A DNA stretch of 64,000 bases from assembly GCF_021729845.1 (NCBI RefSeq), contig NZ_CP063397.1:3424001-3488000 (forward strand). The letters run 5' to 3'. How positions within the stretch are numbered: position 1 is the stretch's first letter; each line of letters begins with the position of its first letter. This stretch comes from Rhizobium sp. SL42 (lineage in GTDB: Bacteria; Pseudomonadota; Alphaproteobacteria; Rhizobiales; Rhizobiaceae). The notes under the pieces are model-generated. The model ran no database searches, was not told the DNA's origin, and was given only the letters and a program-made list of their open reading frames with translations. The translations under genes were made by a program, and so were the position numbers. Shown in pieces: positions 52,829 to 63,646 of the stretch.

Positions 52829-55800
52829 TCAGAGATCCTGGTAGGCGGAGATGATCGCTGCGACCTGTTCGTCGTTCAGGGCCTGGATCTGCGTGGAGGT
52901 GAAGGCCTGCAGCTGGTCGCTTGCCAGGCTGTCGATGTCGTCGGTCGACAGGCCGGCCAGCGCCTTGACGTTGATCGCTGCGATCTCGTCGGTGCTGAAG
53001 GTTGCGATCTCGTCGGTCGACAGGGCCGAGATGGCGGCCGAGCCGAGGGCGGCGATCTGGGTCGAGGTCAGGGCTGCGACCTGATCCGAACCGAGCGCTT
53101 CGATCTGGGCCGAGGACAGGGCGCCGACCGTCTTGGTTCCCAGCGAACCGATCTGGTCCGTGGTCAGGGCCGCGACCGTATCGGTGGTCAGCCCGGCGAT
53201 CTGCGTCGTGCTCAGGGCACCGATCTGGCCGGAGGTCAGGACGGCAACCTGATCGGTCGAAAGCGCGCTGATCTGGCTGGAGCTCAGGGCCACGACCTGG
53301 GTCGTGGTCAGGGCCACCACCTGGTCGGTGTCGAGAGCGGCCACCTGATCGGTCGACAGGCCTGCCAGCGCCTTGACGTTGATCGCGGCGATCTCGTCAG
53401 TGGCAAACAGGGCGATGTCGTCCGTGCTGAGCGCGCCGATGGCAACCGAGCCGAGGGCCGCGACCTGGGTCGAGGTCAGGGCTGCGACCTGGTCGGTGCT
53501 GAGCGCATCGACCTGGGTCGAGGTCAGGGCGCCGGCTGTCTTCGAGGTCAGCGACACGACCTGGTCGGTGGTCAGGGCTGCGACCTGGTCGGTCGACAGG
53601 CCGGCAACCTGGGTGGTGCTGAGGGCTGCGATCTGGCCGGAGGTCAGGACGACGACCTGGTCGGTGGTCAGGGCGCCGATCTGGCCGGAGCTCAGTCCGA
53701 GGACCTGAGCCGTGGTCAGGGCTGCGACCTGATCGGTTTCGAGGATCGCCACCGCGTCGGTCGACAGACCGGACAGTGCCTTGACGTTGATCGCTGCGAT
53801 CTCGGCGGTCGAGAAGGTGACGATGTCGTCGGTCGACAGGGCCGCCAGGTCTTCCGAGCCGAAGGCCGCGATCTGGGCCGAGGACAGGGCTTCGACCTGA
53901 TCGGAGCTCATCGCCTCGAGCTGGGCCGAAGTCAGGGCGCCGACAGCCTTGGAGGTCAGCTGGGTCACCTGGTCGGTGGTCAGGGCCGCGACATTGTCGG
54001 TCGAGAGGCCGGCCACCTGGGTCGAGCTGAGCGCGCCGATCTGGGCCGAGGTCAGGACGACGACCTGGTCGGTGGTCAGGGCGCCGATCTGGCCGGAGCT
54101 CAGGGCCACGACCTGGGCCGTGGTCAGAGCCGCAACCTGGTCGGTTTCCATCGCCGCGACGGCGTCGGTGGACAGGCCCGCCAGCGCCTTGACGCTGATG
54201 GCGGCGACTTCATCGGCCTCGAAGAGGACGATGTCGTCGGAGCTCAGCACACCGATGGCAGCCGAACCGAGCGCGCCGATCTGCGACGAGGTCAGAGCCT
54301 GGATCTGGTCAGAGGTCAGGGCATCGACCTGGGTCGAGGTCAGGGCTGCTGCCGTCTTCGAGGTCAGGGCGACGACCTGGTCAGTCGACAGGGCAGCGAC
54401 CTGGTCGGTCGACAGGACGGCAACCTGGGTGGAGCTGAGCGCTGCGATCTGGGCCGAGGTCAGGACGACGACCTGGTCGGTGGTCAGGGCCTGGATCTGG
54501 GTCGACTTCAGGGCTGCGACCTGGGCTGTCGTCATGGCGGCGACCTGGTCGGTCTCGAGCACGGCGACGGCGTCGGTGGACAGGGCCGCCAGCGCCTTGA
54601 CGCTGATGGCGGCGACTTCATTGGCCTCGAAGAGGACGATGTCGTCGGAGCTCAGCACGCCGATGGCAGCCGAACCGAGGGCCGAGATCTGCGACGAGGT
54701 CAAAGCCGTGATCTGGTCCGATGTCAGGGCATCGACCTGGGTCGAGGTCAGGGCGGCTGCCGTCTTCGAGGTCAAGGCGACGACCTGGTCGGTGGTGAGG
54801 GCAGCGACCTGGTCGGTCGACAGGCCCGATACCTGGGTCGAGCTCAGCGCCGCGATCTGGCCCGAGCTCAGCACGACGACCTGGTCGGTGGTGAGCGCCG
54901 AGATCTGGCTGGACTTCAGCACGGCGACCTGGGCCGTGGTCAAGGCCGCAACCTGGTCGGTTTCGAGGATTGCGACGGCATCGGTGGTCAGACCCGACAG
55001 GGCCTTGACGCTGATGGCGGCGATCTCGTCGGTCGAGAAGGTGGCGATCTCGTCGGTCGACAGGGCGGCCAGGTCTTCAGAGCCGAGGGCTGCAATCTGG
55101 GCCGACGACAGGGCTTCGACCTGTTCGGAGCTGAGTGCCGCGATCTGGTCCGTCGACAGGGCTGCCACGGTCTTCGAGGTCAGCTGGCTGATCTGGTCGG
55201 TGGTCAGGACCGCGACATTGTCGGTCGAAAGGCCGGCGACCTGGGTGGAGCTCAGCGCTGCGATCTGCGCCGAGGTCAAAACCACGACCTGGTCCGTCGT
55301 CAGCGCACCGATCTGCGTCGACTTCAGAGCCGCAACCTGACCCGTCGTCAAGGCCGCAACCTGGTCCGTGTCGAGGGGCTGCAACGGTGTCCGTCGTCAT
55401 CGCAGCCAGCGCCTTGACGCTGATGGCAGCGACTTCGGCAGCATCGAAGAGGACGATGTCGTCAGAGCTGAGGACGCTGATGGCAGCCGAGCCGAGTGCG
55501 CCGATCTGGGTGGAGGTCAGGGCCGTGATCTGGTCCGAAGTCAGGGCATCGACCTGGCTCGAAGTCAGGGCGGCTGCGGTCTTGGAGGTCAGGGCGACGA
55601 CCTGGTCGGTGCTGAGAGCGGCAACCTGGTCGGTCGAAAGGCCGGCGACCTGGGTCGAGCTCAGGGCAGCGATCTGGCCAGATGACAGGACAACGACCTG
55701 GTCGGTGGTCAGGGCCGAGATCTGGCTGGACTTCAGCGCGGCAACCTGTGCGGTGGTCAGCGCGGCAACCTGATCGGTTTCCAGGATTGCAACGGCATCG

Positions 55801-57485
55801 GTCGACAGACCCGACAGCGCCTTGACGCTGATGGCGGCAATCTCGTCGGTCGAGAAGGTGGCAACGTCGTCGGTCGACAGGGCGGCCAGATCTTCAGAGC
55901 CGAAAGCTGCGATCTGGGCCGAAGACAGCGCTTCAACCTGTTCGGAGCTCATGGCTTCGAGCTGGGCCGATGTCAGGGCGCCAACAGCCTTGGATGTCAG
56001 CTGGGTAACCTGGTCGGTGGTCAGAACCGCGACATTGTCGGTCGAAAGGCCGGCAACCTGGGTCGAGCTCAGGGCGGCGATCTGCGTCGATGTCAGGACA
56101 ACGGCCTGGTCGGTGGTCAGAGCACCGATCTGCGTGGTCTTCAGGGCAGCAACCTGGGCAGTCGTCAGAGCTGCGACCTGGTCGGTTTCGAGGATTGCAA
56201 CGGCATCGGTCGAAAGACCTGCCAGTGCCTTGACACTGATCGCTGCGATTTCGTTGGTGGCAAACAGGGCGACGTCGTCAGTGCCAAGTGCACCGATGGC
56301 AGCCGAACCGAAAGCCGCGATCTGGGTGGAGCTCAGGGCTGCAACCTGATCGGTGCTGAGCGCTCCAACCTGCGTCGAGGTCAGGGCAGCGGCAGTCTTC
56401 GAAGTCAGGGCAACGACCTGGTCGGTGCTGAAAGCGGCAACCTGGTCAGTCGACAGGCCGGCAACCTGCGTGGTGCTGAAAGCGGCAATCTGGGACGAGG
56501 TCAGGACGACGACCTGGTCGGTGGTCAAAGCCTGGATCTGGGTGGACTTCAGGGCCGTAACCTGGGTGGTCTTCAGCGCGGCGACCTGGTCGGTGGAGAG
56601 GATGGCAACATTGTCGGTCGACAGGCCGGTGAGCGCCTTGACGCTGATGGCGGCGATTTCGGCAGTGCTGAACAGTTCGATGTCGTCGGTACCAAGGGCG
56701 CCGACGGCTGCGGAGCCGAGTGCGCCGATCTGAGTGGTGGTCAGGGCATTTGTCTGGTCAGTGCTGAGGGCTGCAACCTGAGCCGAGGTCAAGGCGCCTG
56801 CAGCCTTGGAGCTCAGCGCGGCGACCTGGTCCGTCGTCAGCGCGGCGACCTGGGTGGTGGAAAGGCCCGCGATCTGGCTCGTGCTCATCGCACCGATCTG
56901 ACCAGAAGAAAGGATGGCGACCTGGTCGGTTGTCAGCGCGGTGATCTGAGCGGACTTGAGAGCTGCAATCTGGGTGGTCTTGAGGGCAGCAACCTGGTCA
57001 GTGGAAAGGATTGCAACATTTGCAGTCGAAAGACCGGCCATGCCCTTGACGCTGATGGCGGCAACTTCAGCCGTTGTGAACGATGCGATATCGTCGGTGG
57101 ACAGAACGCCGATGGCTGCCGAGCCGAGGGCGCCGATCTGCGTGGACGTGAGAGCGGCAACCTGGTCAGACGTGAGGCCATCGACCTGAGCGGTGCTCAG
57201 GGCGGCGATCTGCGTCGTTACAAGGCCGGTGATCGTGGAAGACTCGAGAACGGCGATCTGGTCAAGGCTCAGGCCGACGATGGCAGAGGCCGAGACGGCG
57301 CCAAGCTGAGCCGTGCTGAACACGGCGATGTCGTCGGTTTCCAGCGCATTGATCTGGGAAGACGAAAGCGCCTTGACCTGTGCTGTGGACAGCGCGGCCA
57401 CATCGTCAGTGCTCAGCGATGCGATTGTCGCGGTGGAAAGAGATCTGATCTGGCTGGTTGTCAGTGAAGAAACGATCGAAGTCAT
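52829..57485 (-). CDS. Giant Ser/Thr-rich octapeptide-repeat protein, broken by a one-base insertion
   Basis: In the restored frame this is about 1,551 residues made of some 190 octapeptides of consensus Leu-[Ser/Thr]-[Ser/Thr]-x-Gln-[Val/Ile]-x-Ala. It begins MTSIVSSLTTSQIRSL; CAGGGGCG precedes the ATG at 57485. It has no Cys, Trp, His or Pro, one Arg, and one Tyr at the very end (IISAYQDL). No signal peptide or membrane segment is visible. A fourth C in the minus-strand run at 55378-55375 (gcagccc|ctcgac) shifts the frame after about 702 codons. Without repair a product of about 802 residues would end at 55077 with a wrong tail. The remaining 848 codons stay open, so the break is recent or a sequencing error. 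Function unknown. Confidence 0.85.
52850..57450 (-). repeat. 408-bp tandem super-repeat (about 11 copies) of 24-bp octad units
   Basis: The anchor octad [Ile]-[Asn/Ser]-Val-Lys-Ala-Leu-x-Gly, encoded by a stretch reading CGCCTTGACG-like on the plus strand, recurs at 52961, 53369, 53777, 54185, 54593, 55001, 55410, 55818, 56226, 56634 and 57042. Every interval is 408 bp except 55001-55410, which is 409 and contains the extra base. Each period holds 17 octads in the same order, including a Lys-bearing octad (LTSKTAAA type) and an acidic pair before the anchor. Confidence 0.95.
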
Positions 57486-58298
57486 GGACGCGCCCCTGTG
57501 GTGTTGACCGATTGCCCTCAAGGTAGACGCCAGGATTGGCCTCGACCTGCGGTATCCTTTCGGACGGAAATATGTGGAGGTGGGACATGGCTCTCGAGAG
57601 CCAGTGCGTTGGAAGGGCATCATGCATCCAGAGCGTAAAGCCGCTCTGATTTTTCCCACGCCTGCGGGCGTAATTGGTCTTGCCGCAGTAAGACTATTCC
57701 TTCGAAATCTGTTTCGAACGGACCCGTGAGTCGCATTCTTAGACAAAATTCTTGGCAAAGGTCTACCGGTCAGACGCTAATTTTGTGTTAACGCGCTGTA
57801 GTACCGGCGTTCAGAACGCCCCCGACACCAACTGCTACACACGCCAGGGAAAGTACATCCAGAAAAAGTACAACCGTGTTCCAAGGCAGGTTAAATACAC
57901 CCCACAACGTCTTCTGACATGGTTTTGAAAATGGCAGAGTTTCACCAGTCTTGATGAAGCTTTCAGCGTATTAACCGGAAGCTGACCAGCAAATCGCCGC
58001 TCACTTTGCGCGCAAGCATCAAAAACGTCCGGATAGCTGCAATGTTGTTTTCTGCGGAACTGCAAGGAATAGACGCCCTGCTGCCGAAAATCACCCGTCC
58101 GCTGCCAACCAATTCACCAAAACAGATCGGGCCTGCATGGAGTTACTACACGATCCCGCCATTCCGGTCACTCCAGCAAGATCGCCAAAACCCGCGCAAA
58201 GCCACAAGCCCAAAGCAAGCTAACACGGATAAAGCATTCCGGCGCTTTAGCGTGTGGTTTCAATTCAAGCCGTTAGGCCTTCAGTTCTTGGGATATAC
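57486..58298. other. Long intergenic region between repeat protein and glycosyltransferase
   Basis: About 810 bp between two divergent starts, richer in AT than the surroundings, with no convincing gene. It holds a plus-strand intrinsic terminator (57629-57654) and an inverted repeat CAAAATT/AATTTTG (57744-57785). I find no consensus promoter for either gene. The size suggests complex regulation or a small RNA. Confidence 0.5.
57629..57654 (+). terminator. Orphan plus-strand intrinsic terminator
   Basis: A perfect 7-bp stem CAGAGCG/CGCTCTG, 6-nt loop, then ATTTTT. No plus-strand gene ends here, and on the minus strand it lies in the leader of the repeat-protein gene. It could end an unannotated small or antisense RNA. 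Confidence 0.55.
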
Positions 58299-60344
58299 AT
58301 GGTCATGGACAACGCATTAGCCTCAGACCGGATCTTGCAACTCGCCGTTTTCGTGGAGCGGGCACGGAATCAGAAACTTCCCCTGAACGAGCTGTTTCAG
58401 ATAGCCGAGAATTTGAACGCCGCCGGACAGAGCGCGCAGACCGCGGACCTCTACAAGGCATGGATTGCCTACAATGACAGCAATCCCCTTTTGCACCTTG
58501 CATACTTCAACTACTCCGTCACGCTGAGGCAACTGGGCGACATACCCGGCTCGATCAATGCCCTGAGCGCGTGCCTGAAACTTGAGCCGCGCTTCGGCCA
58601 TGCCAATATCAATCTCGGCCGCGCCTATGAGGATGCGGGCCTCAATGCCCAGGCGATCCAGCAATGGCGCTCGTTTGTCGAGGCAACGGCGGAGCTGACG
58701 CCCGAAAGAATGAGCCATCGGCTGATGACCCTCCAGCATATCGGCCGCGTCATGGAAGGTGCGGGTCTGCAAGAGGAAGCCGAAACGGCCCTGTGGCAGG
58801 CAATCGAAATGCGTCCTGACAAGCCGGAAGCCGGTCAGCATTGGCTGTCCTTGCGCCAGCACCAGTGCAAGTGGCCGATCGTCGTCCCCTCTGAACACGT
58901 AACAAAGCGGCAGCTGCTGGATGCGATGTCGCCGCTGCCGCTGGGCTGCTACGCCGACGACCCGCTGTTCCAGCTCGCCAAGGCCTATCGCTACCTCAAG
59001 ACCCTGGTCGGCCGTCCCGACCTGACCGGATTCACACCGAAGCAGGTGAAGCAGAAAACCGGCAGCGGCCAGCGCCTGCGCATCGGCTATGTCTCGTCCG
59101 ACCTGCGCGACCATGCCGTTGGCTTTGCGCTCAGCGAAGTTCTGGAATTGCACGACAAGAGCAACGTCGAGATTTTCGCCTACTATTGTGGCGAGGCGCG
59201 CACCAATGACGGCACCCAGGAACGCATGAAGAAAGTCGTCGACACCTGGCGCGACATCTCGACCATCGACGACGCGCAGGCGGCCCGCCTGATCGCTTCC
59301 GACGAGATCGATATCCTGCTCGACGTCAACGGCTTTACCAAGCATGCCCGCACGCGGATCTTCGCCTACCGTCCGGCACCGGTCATTGCCGCCTTCTGCG
59401 GCTATCCAGGCTCGATGGCCAGCCCCTTCCACCAGTATCTGATTGCGGATGACTACATCGTCCCGCCGGAAAACGAACTCTACTACACCGAAAAAGTCCT
59501 GCGCATTCCATGCAACCAGCCGGTCGACCGCAAGCGCCAGATCGCAGCGAGGCCGACCCGCGCCGAAGCTGGCCTGCCGGAAGACGCCTTCGTCTTTGCC
59601 TGCTTCAACGGCATGCAGAAGATCACCGCAAACAGCTTTGCCCGCTGGATGAAGATCCTCTCAGCCACGCCGGGAAGCGTGCTCTGGCTCTTGACCGGAT
59701 CCGACGCCGTCAACCAGCGGCTTCGCCAGTCTGCAATCGCATGCGGGGTCTCTGCCGATCGCATCATTTTTGCGCCGAAGGCACCCAATGCCCAGCACCT
59801 CGCGCGCATCGGTGTGGCAGACCTGTTCCTCGACACCTTCCCCTATGGCGCCCATTCGACGGCATCGGACGCGATCACCATGGGCCTGCCGGTCCTGACA
59901 CTGCCCGGCAAGAGCTTTGCCTCGCGCTTCTGCGCCAGCATCGTCTCGGCGGCCGGCATTCCGGAACTGATCTGCTCGACGCCCGACGACTATGTCAGCA
60001 AGGCCGTTGCCTATGCCCGCGACCCTGCAAGCCTTGCAGCCGTCCGTGCGTCCTTGCAGAGCCAGCGCGAAACCAGCGCCCTGCGCGATATGCCGGCCAT
60101 GGTGCGGCGTCTCGAGGAGCTTTGCTGGCAGATGCAAGGCGAATGCGAGCGTGGCGAGACGCCGACCCCGGACATGCGCAATCTCGATGTCTACTACGAG
60201 GTGGGTGCGGAGATCGTGGCCGAACACATCGAATTCGAGGATGACAAGGCATATCGCCAGCGCTACCTCGACAAACTCACCCAATGGAACAGCTATGAAC
60301 CGCTGCGCCCTGATGCCCGCCTATGGCCGGAAGCCAAGGCCTGA
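58299..60344 (+). CDS. SPINDLY/OGT-like glycosyltransferase (GT41) with TPR repeats
   Basis: A 681-residue protein. An N-terminal helical part has TPR-like repeats (residues about 25-190, e.g. HLAYFNYSVTLRQLGDIPGSINALSACLKLEPRFGHANINLGRAYEDAGL). From about 260 a GT-B catalytic region follows: RLRIGYVSSDLRDHAVGFAL, where the histidine matches the OGT active-site position, ILLDVNGFTKHAR, FACFNGMQKITANSFARWMKIL, PNAQHLARIGVADLFLDTFPYGAHSTASDAITMGLPVLT. GT41 enzymes attach GlcNAc or fucose to Ser/Thr of cytoplasmic proteins. ATG 58299 follows GGGA; ATG 58305 is an alternative. Divergent from the Ser/Thr repeat protein. Confidence 0.9.
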   Translation: MVMDNALASDRILQLAVFVERARNQKLPLNELFQIAENLNAAGQSAQTADLYKAWIAYNDSNPLLHLAYFNYSVTLRQLGDIPGSINALSACLKLEPRFGHANINLGRAYEDAGLNAQAIQQWRSFVEATAELTPERMSHRLMTLQHIGRVMEGAGLQEEAETALWQAIEMRPDKPEAGQHWLSLRQHQCKWPIVVPSEHVTKRQLLDAMSPLPLGCYADDPLFQLAKAYRYLKTLVGRPDLTGFTPKQVKQKTGSGQRLRIGYVSSDLRDHAVGFALSEVLELHDKSNVEIFAYYCGEARTNDGTQERMKKVVDTWRDISTIDDAQAARLIASDEIDILLDVNGFTKHARTRIFAYRPAPVIAAFCGYPGSMASPFHQYLIADDYIVPPENELYYTEKVLRIPCNQPVDRKRQIAARPTRAEAGLPEDAFVFACFNGMQKITANSFARWMKILSATPGSVLWLLTGSDAVNQRLRQSAIACGVSADRIIFAPKAPNAQHLARIGVADLFLDTFPYGAHSTASDAITMGLPVLTLPGKSFASRFCASIVSAAGIPELICSTPDDYVSKAVAYARDPASLAAVRASLQSQRETSALRDMPAMVRRLEELCWQMQGECERGETPTPDMRNLDVYYEVGAEIVAEHIEFEDDKAYRQRYLDKLTQWNSYEPLRPDARLWPEAKA

Positions 60345-60496
60345 CGAAGCGGCCTTGAGACAAAGGCGGAACTGGAACGGCACTGAGCCGCTTGAGTTCC
60401 GCCCGCGCCTGCCTCAGGTTGCGGCCCGACGGCATGGATGCGGGGCCCCTAATCACAATCGGTAGAGCGTCACAAAACTTGCAACGCCACACCTGA

Positions 60497-61714
<1,218 letters not shown>

Positions 61715-61788
61715 GCGCTACGTCGGCGCCCGATGAGTGAAACAACACTTAGCGAATTCCTCCGCGAAGCCAGTTCCAAAGGTTGGTT

Positions 61789-62769
61789 ATGACTGAAAAG
61801 ACAATTCTCGTGGTCGGCGGTGCCGGCTACATCGGCTCCCACACTTGCCTCGCCCTGGCAAACAAGGGCTATGTGCCCCTAGTCTACGACAATTTTTCCG
61901 GCGGTCACGAGGAATTTGTCAAATGGGGACCGGCCGAACAGGGCGATATCCGCGACCGCGCCCGTCTGCGCGAGGTTCTGGCCAAGCACAAACCGGTTGC
62001 TGCCCTGCATTTTGCCGGCCTGATCGAGGTCGGCCAGTCCTTCCAGGAGCCGGAAGCGTTTTACGACGTCAATGTCGTCGGCTCGCTAACGCTGCTGCAG
62101 GCCCTGATGGAGGCGGATATTCGCGCCTTCGTCTTTTCCTCGACATGCGCCACCTATGGCAAGCCCGAGCGCCTGCCGCTCGACGAGACGCATCCGCAAA
62201 ATCCGATCAACCCCTATGGCCGGACCAAGCATATCGTCGAACAGGCCCTGCGCGACTTCGACCTGTGTGATCGCATGCGTTCCGTCATGCTGCGCTATTT
62301 CAACGCCGCCGGTGCCGATTTCGAATGCCGTATCGGCGAATGGCACACGCCGGAAACCCATGCCATTCCGCTGGCTATCGAAGTGGCGCTTGGCCGCCGG
62401 CCGCATTTCTCGATCTTCGGCGATGACTACGACACGCGCGATGGCACCTGCATCCGCGACTACATCCACGTCAACGACCTTGCCGATGCCCATGTCCGCG
62501 CGGTCGAATATCTGCTGAATGGCGGCGAGACGGTCGACATCAATCTCGGCACCGGCAACGGTACCACCGTCAAGGAATTGATCAGCGCCATCGAATCCGT
62601 CTCCGGCCGACCGATGCCGGTCGTCAAGACCGAGCGCCGCGCCGGCGATCCGCCAATGCTGGTGGCCAGCAATGGCAAGGCGGAAAACGTTCTCGGCTGG
62701 CAGCCCAAGCACGACATCAACGACATCATCCGGTCCGCCTGGAACTGGCATTCGCGCTTCAACGGCTAG
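61789..62769 (+). CDS. galE: UDP-glucose 4-epimerase
   Basis: A 326-residue extended short-chain dehydrogenase converting UDP-glucose to UDP-galactose. Motifs: VVGGAGYIGSHTCLAL, HFAGLIEVGQS, FSSTCATYG, and the active-site NPYGRTKHIVE with Tyr-x3-Lys, followed by YFNAAGAD, RDYIHVNDLADAH and NLGTGNGTTV. AAAGG is 6 nt before the ATG at 61789. With glf it gives the route UDP-Glc -> UDP-Gal -> UDP-Galf. Confidence 0.95.
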   Translation: MTEKTILVVGGAGYIGSHTCLALANKGYVPLVYDNFSGGHEEFVKWGPAEQGDIRDRARLREVLAKHKPVAALHFAGLIEVGQSFQEPEAFYDVNVVGSLTLLQALMEADIRAFVFSSTCATYGKPERLPLDETHPQNPINPYGRTKHIVEQALRDFDLCDRMRSVMLRYFNAAGADFECRIGEWHTPETHAIPLAIEVALGRRPHFSIFGDDYDTRDGTCIRDYIHVNDLADAHVRAVEYLLNGGETVDINLGTGNGTTVKELISAIESVSGRPMPVVKTERRAGDPPMLVASNGKAENVLGWQPKHDINDIIRSAWNWHSRFNG

Positions 62770-62917
62770 GCGGATCACGCCGCTTTGCCGCCTGCACGCC
62801 GCAACAGGCTGATGCTGCCAGGATATTGTTCTTTCACGCTGCTCCTCTAAATGTGGCAGAGACCGAAGAGGAGCGCTTCACCGATGCATGTCTTGCCGGA
62901 TTCCGCAGGGATGGCCC

Positions 62918-63640
62918 ATGATGCGTAGGGTGATCGCCCATGCACGAGCGCGCATCGCCCAGATCGAAGCCGTGGTTCTGCTCGTCTTCTGTCTCGCCAC
63001 CGGTGCCGCCTTCGTCTTTTCAAGACTGATGAGTGAAATGCTTGAGGGCGAGACGCGCTTTGTCGATGAATCGATCCTGCGATCCTTGCGCGATGCGACA
63101 GACACCAGCCTGCCGCTAGGCCCCTACTGGCTGAGCAAAATCTTCTCCGATATCACCGTGTTGGGAGGAACCACCGTTCTGGCTCTGGTCACGGTGGCAA
63201 CGACCGTCTTCCTGTGCATCCGCCGCGAATGGGCCAGTGCGCTTTTTCTTGGCGCCTCCGTCCTGGGTGGCTGGGCGATCAGCAGCGCACTCAAGCTCGG
63301 TGTTGCCAGACCCCGACCAGATGTCGTCGCGCATCTGGTGGAGGTGCATGATTTCAGCTTTCCAAGCGGGCATGCAATGCTGTCGGCGGCGACCTATCTC
63401 ACCTTGGCCGCGATGCTGACACGGGTCGAAAAGAGCCGCCACGTCCGCATCTACTTCATTGCCCTCGCCGTTTTCCTGATCGTCATCATCGGCATCAGCC
63501 GTGTCTATCTCGGCGTGCACTACCCGACCGACGTCCTGGCAGGCTGGTGCGCCGGATCCGCATGGGCCGGCTTCGTCTGGCTCTTCGCCAGACGCTATCT
63601 CAGACCGCGGCGTGATACGGGACAAACGGCCAGTCAGTAA
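62918..63640 (+). CDS. PAP2-family membrane phosphatase
   Basis: A 240-residue protein with about six membrane helices and the three-part phosphatase signature: KLGVARPRP, SFPSGHAML and SRVYLGVHYPTDVLAG. The family acts on lipid phosphates such as phosphatidate or undecaprenyl diphosphate. AGGGA 6 nt before the ATG at 62918 favours this start over the ATG at 62888. Substrate not predictable; a role in recycling a polyprenyl carrier would fit the glycan genes nearby but is inference. Confidence 0.88.
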   Translation: MMRRVIAHARARIAQIEAVVLLVFCLATGAAFVFSRLMSEMLEGETRFVDESILRSLRDATDTSLPLGPYWLSKIFSDITVLGGTTVLALVTVATTVFLCIRREWASALFLGASVLGGWAISSALKLGVARPRPDVVAHLVEVHDFSFPSGHAMLSAATYLTLAAMLTRVEKSRHVRIYFIALAVFLIVIIGISRVYLGVHYPTDVLAGWCAGSAWAGFVWLFARRYLRPRRDTGQTASQ

Positions 63641-63646
63641 AGCCGA

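Noticed and set aside
53949..55340. 463-codon plus-strand Trp/Arg-rich frame over the repeat region
   Set aside because: Open only because the 24-bp repeat lacks stops in that frame; no ribosome-binding site. Its repetitive character is inherited from the opposite strand.
52829..57485. CRISPR array or satellite DNA
   Set aside because: The period is 408 bp with no short identical repeat and unique spacers, and the repeat is in phase with a coding frame.
57744..57785. CAAAATT/AATTTTG inverted repeat upstream of the repeat protein
   Set aside because: Seven-bp arms 28 bp apart are expected by chance in an AT-rich stretch; no regulator family is suggested.
60366..60402. Hairpin GCGGAACT/AGTTCCGC after the GT41 gene
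   Set aside because: The loop is 21 nt and no T-run follows; too weak to call a terminator.
61733..61792. 19-codon frame between glf and galE ending over the galE start
   Set aside because: It overlaps the galE ATG as ATGA, but has no ribosome-binding site, and galE has its own AAAGG.
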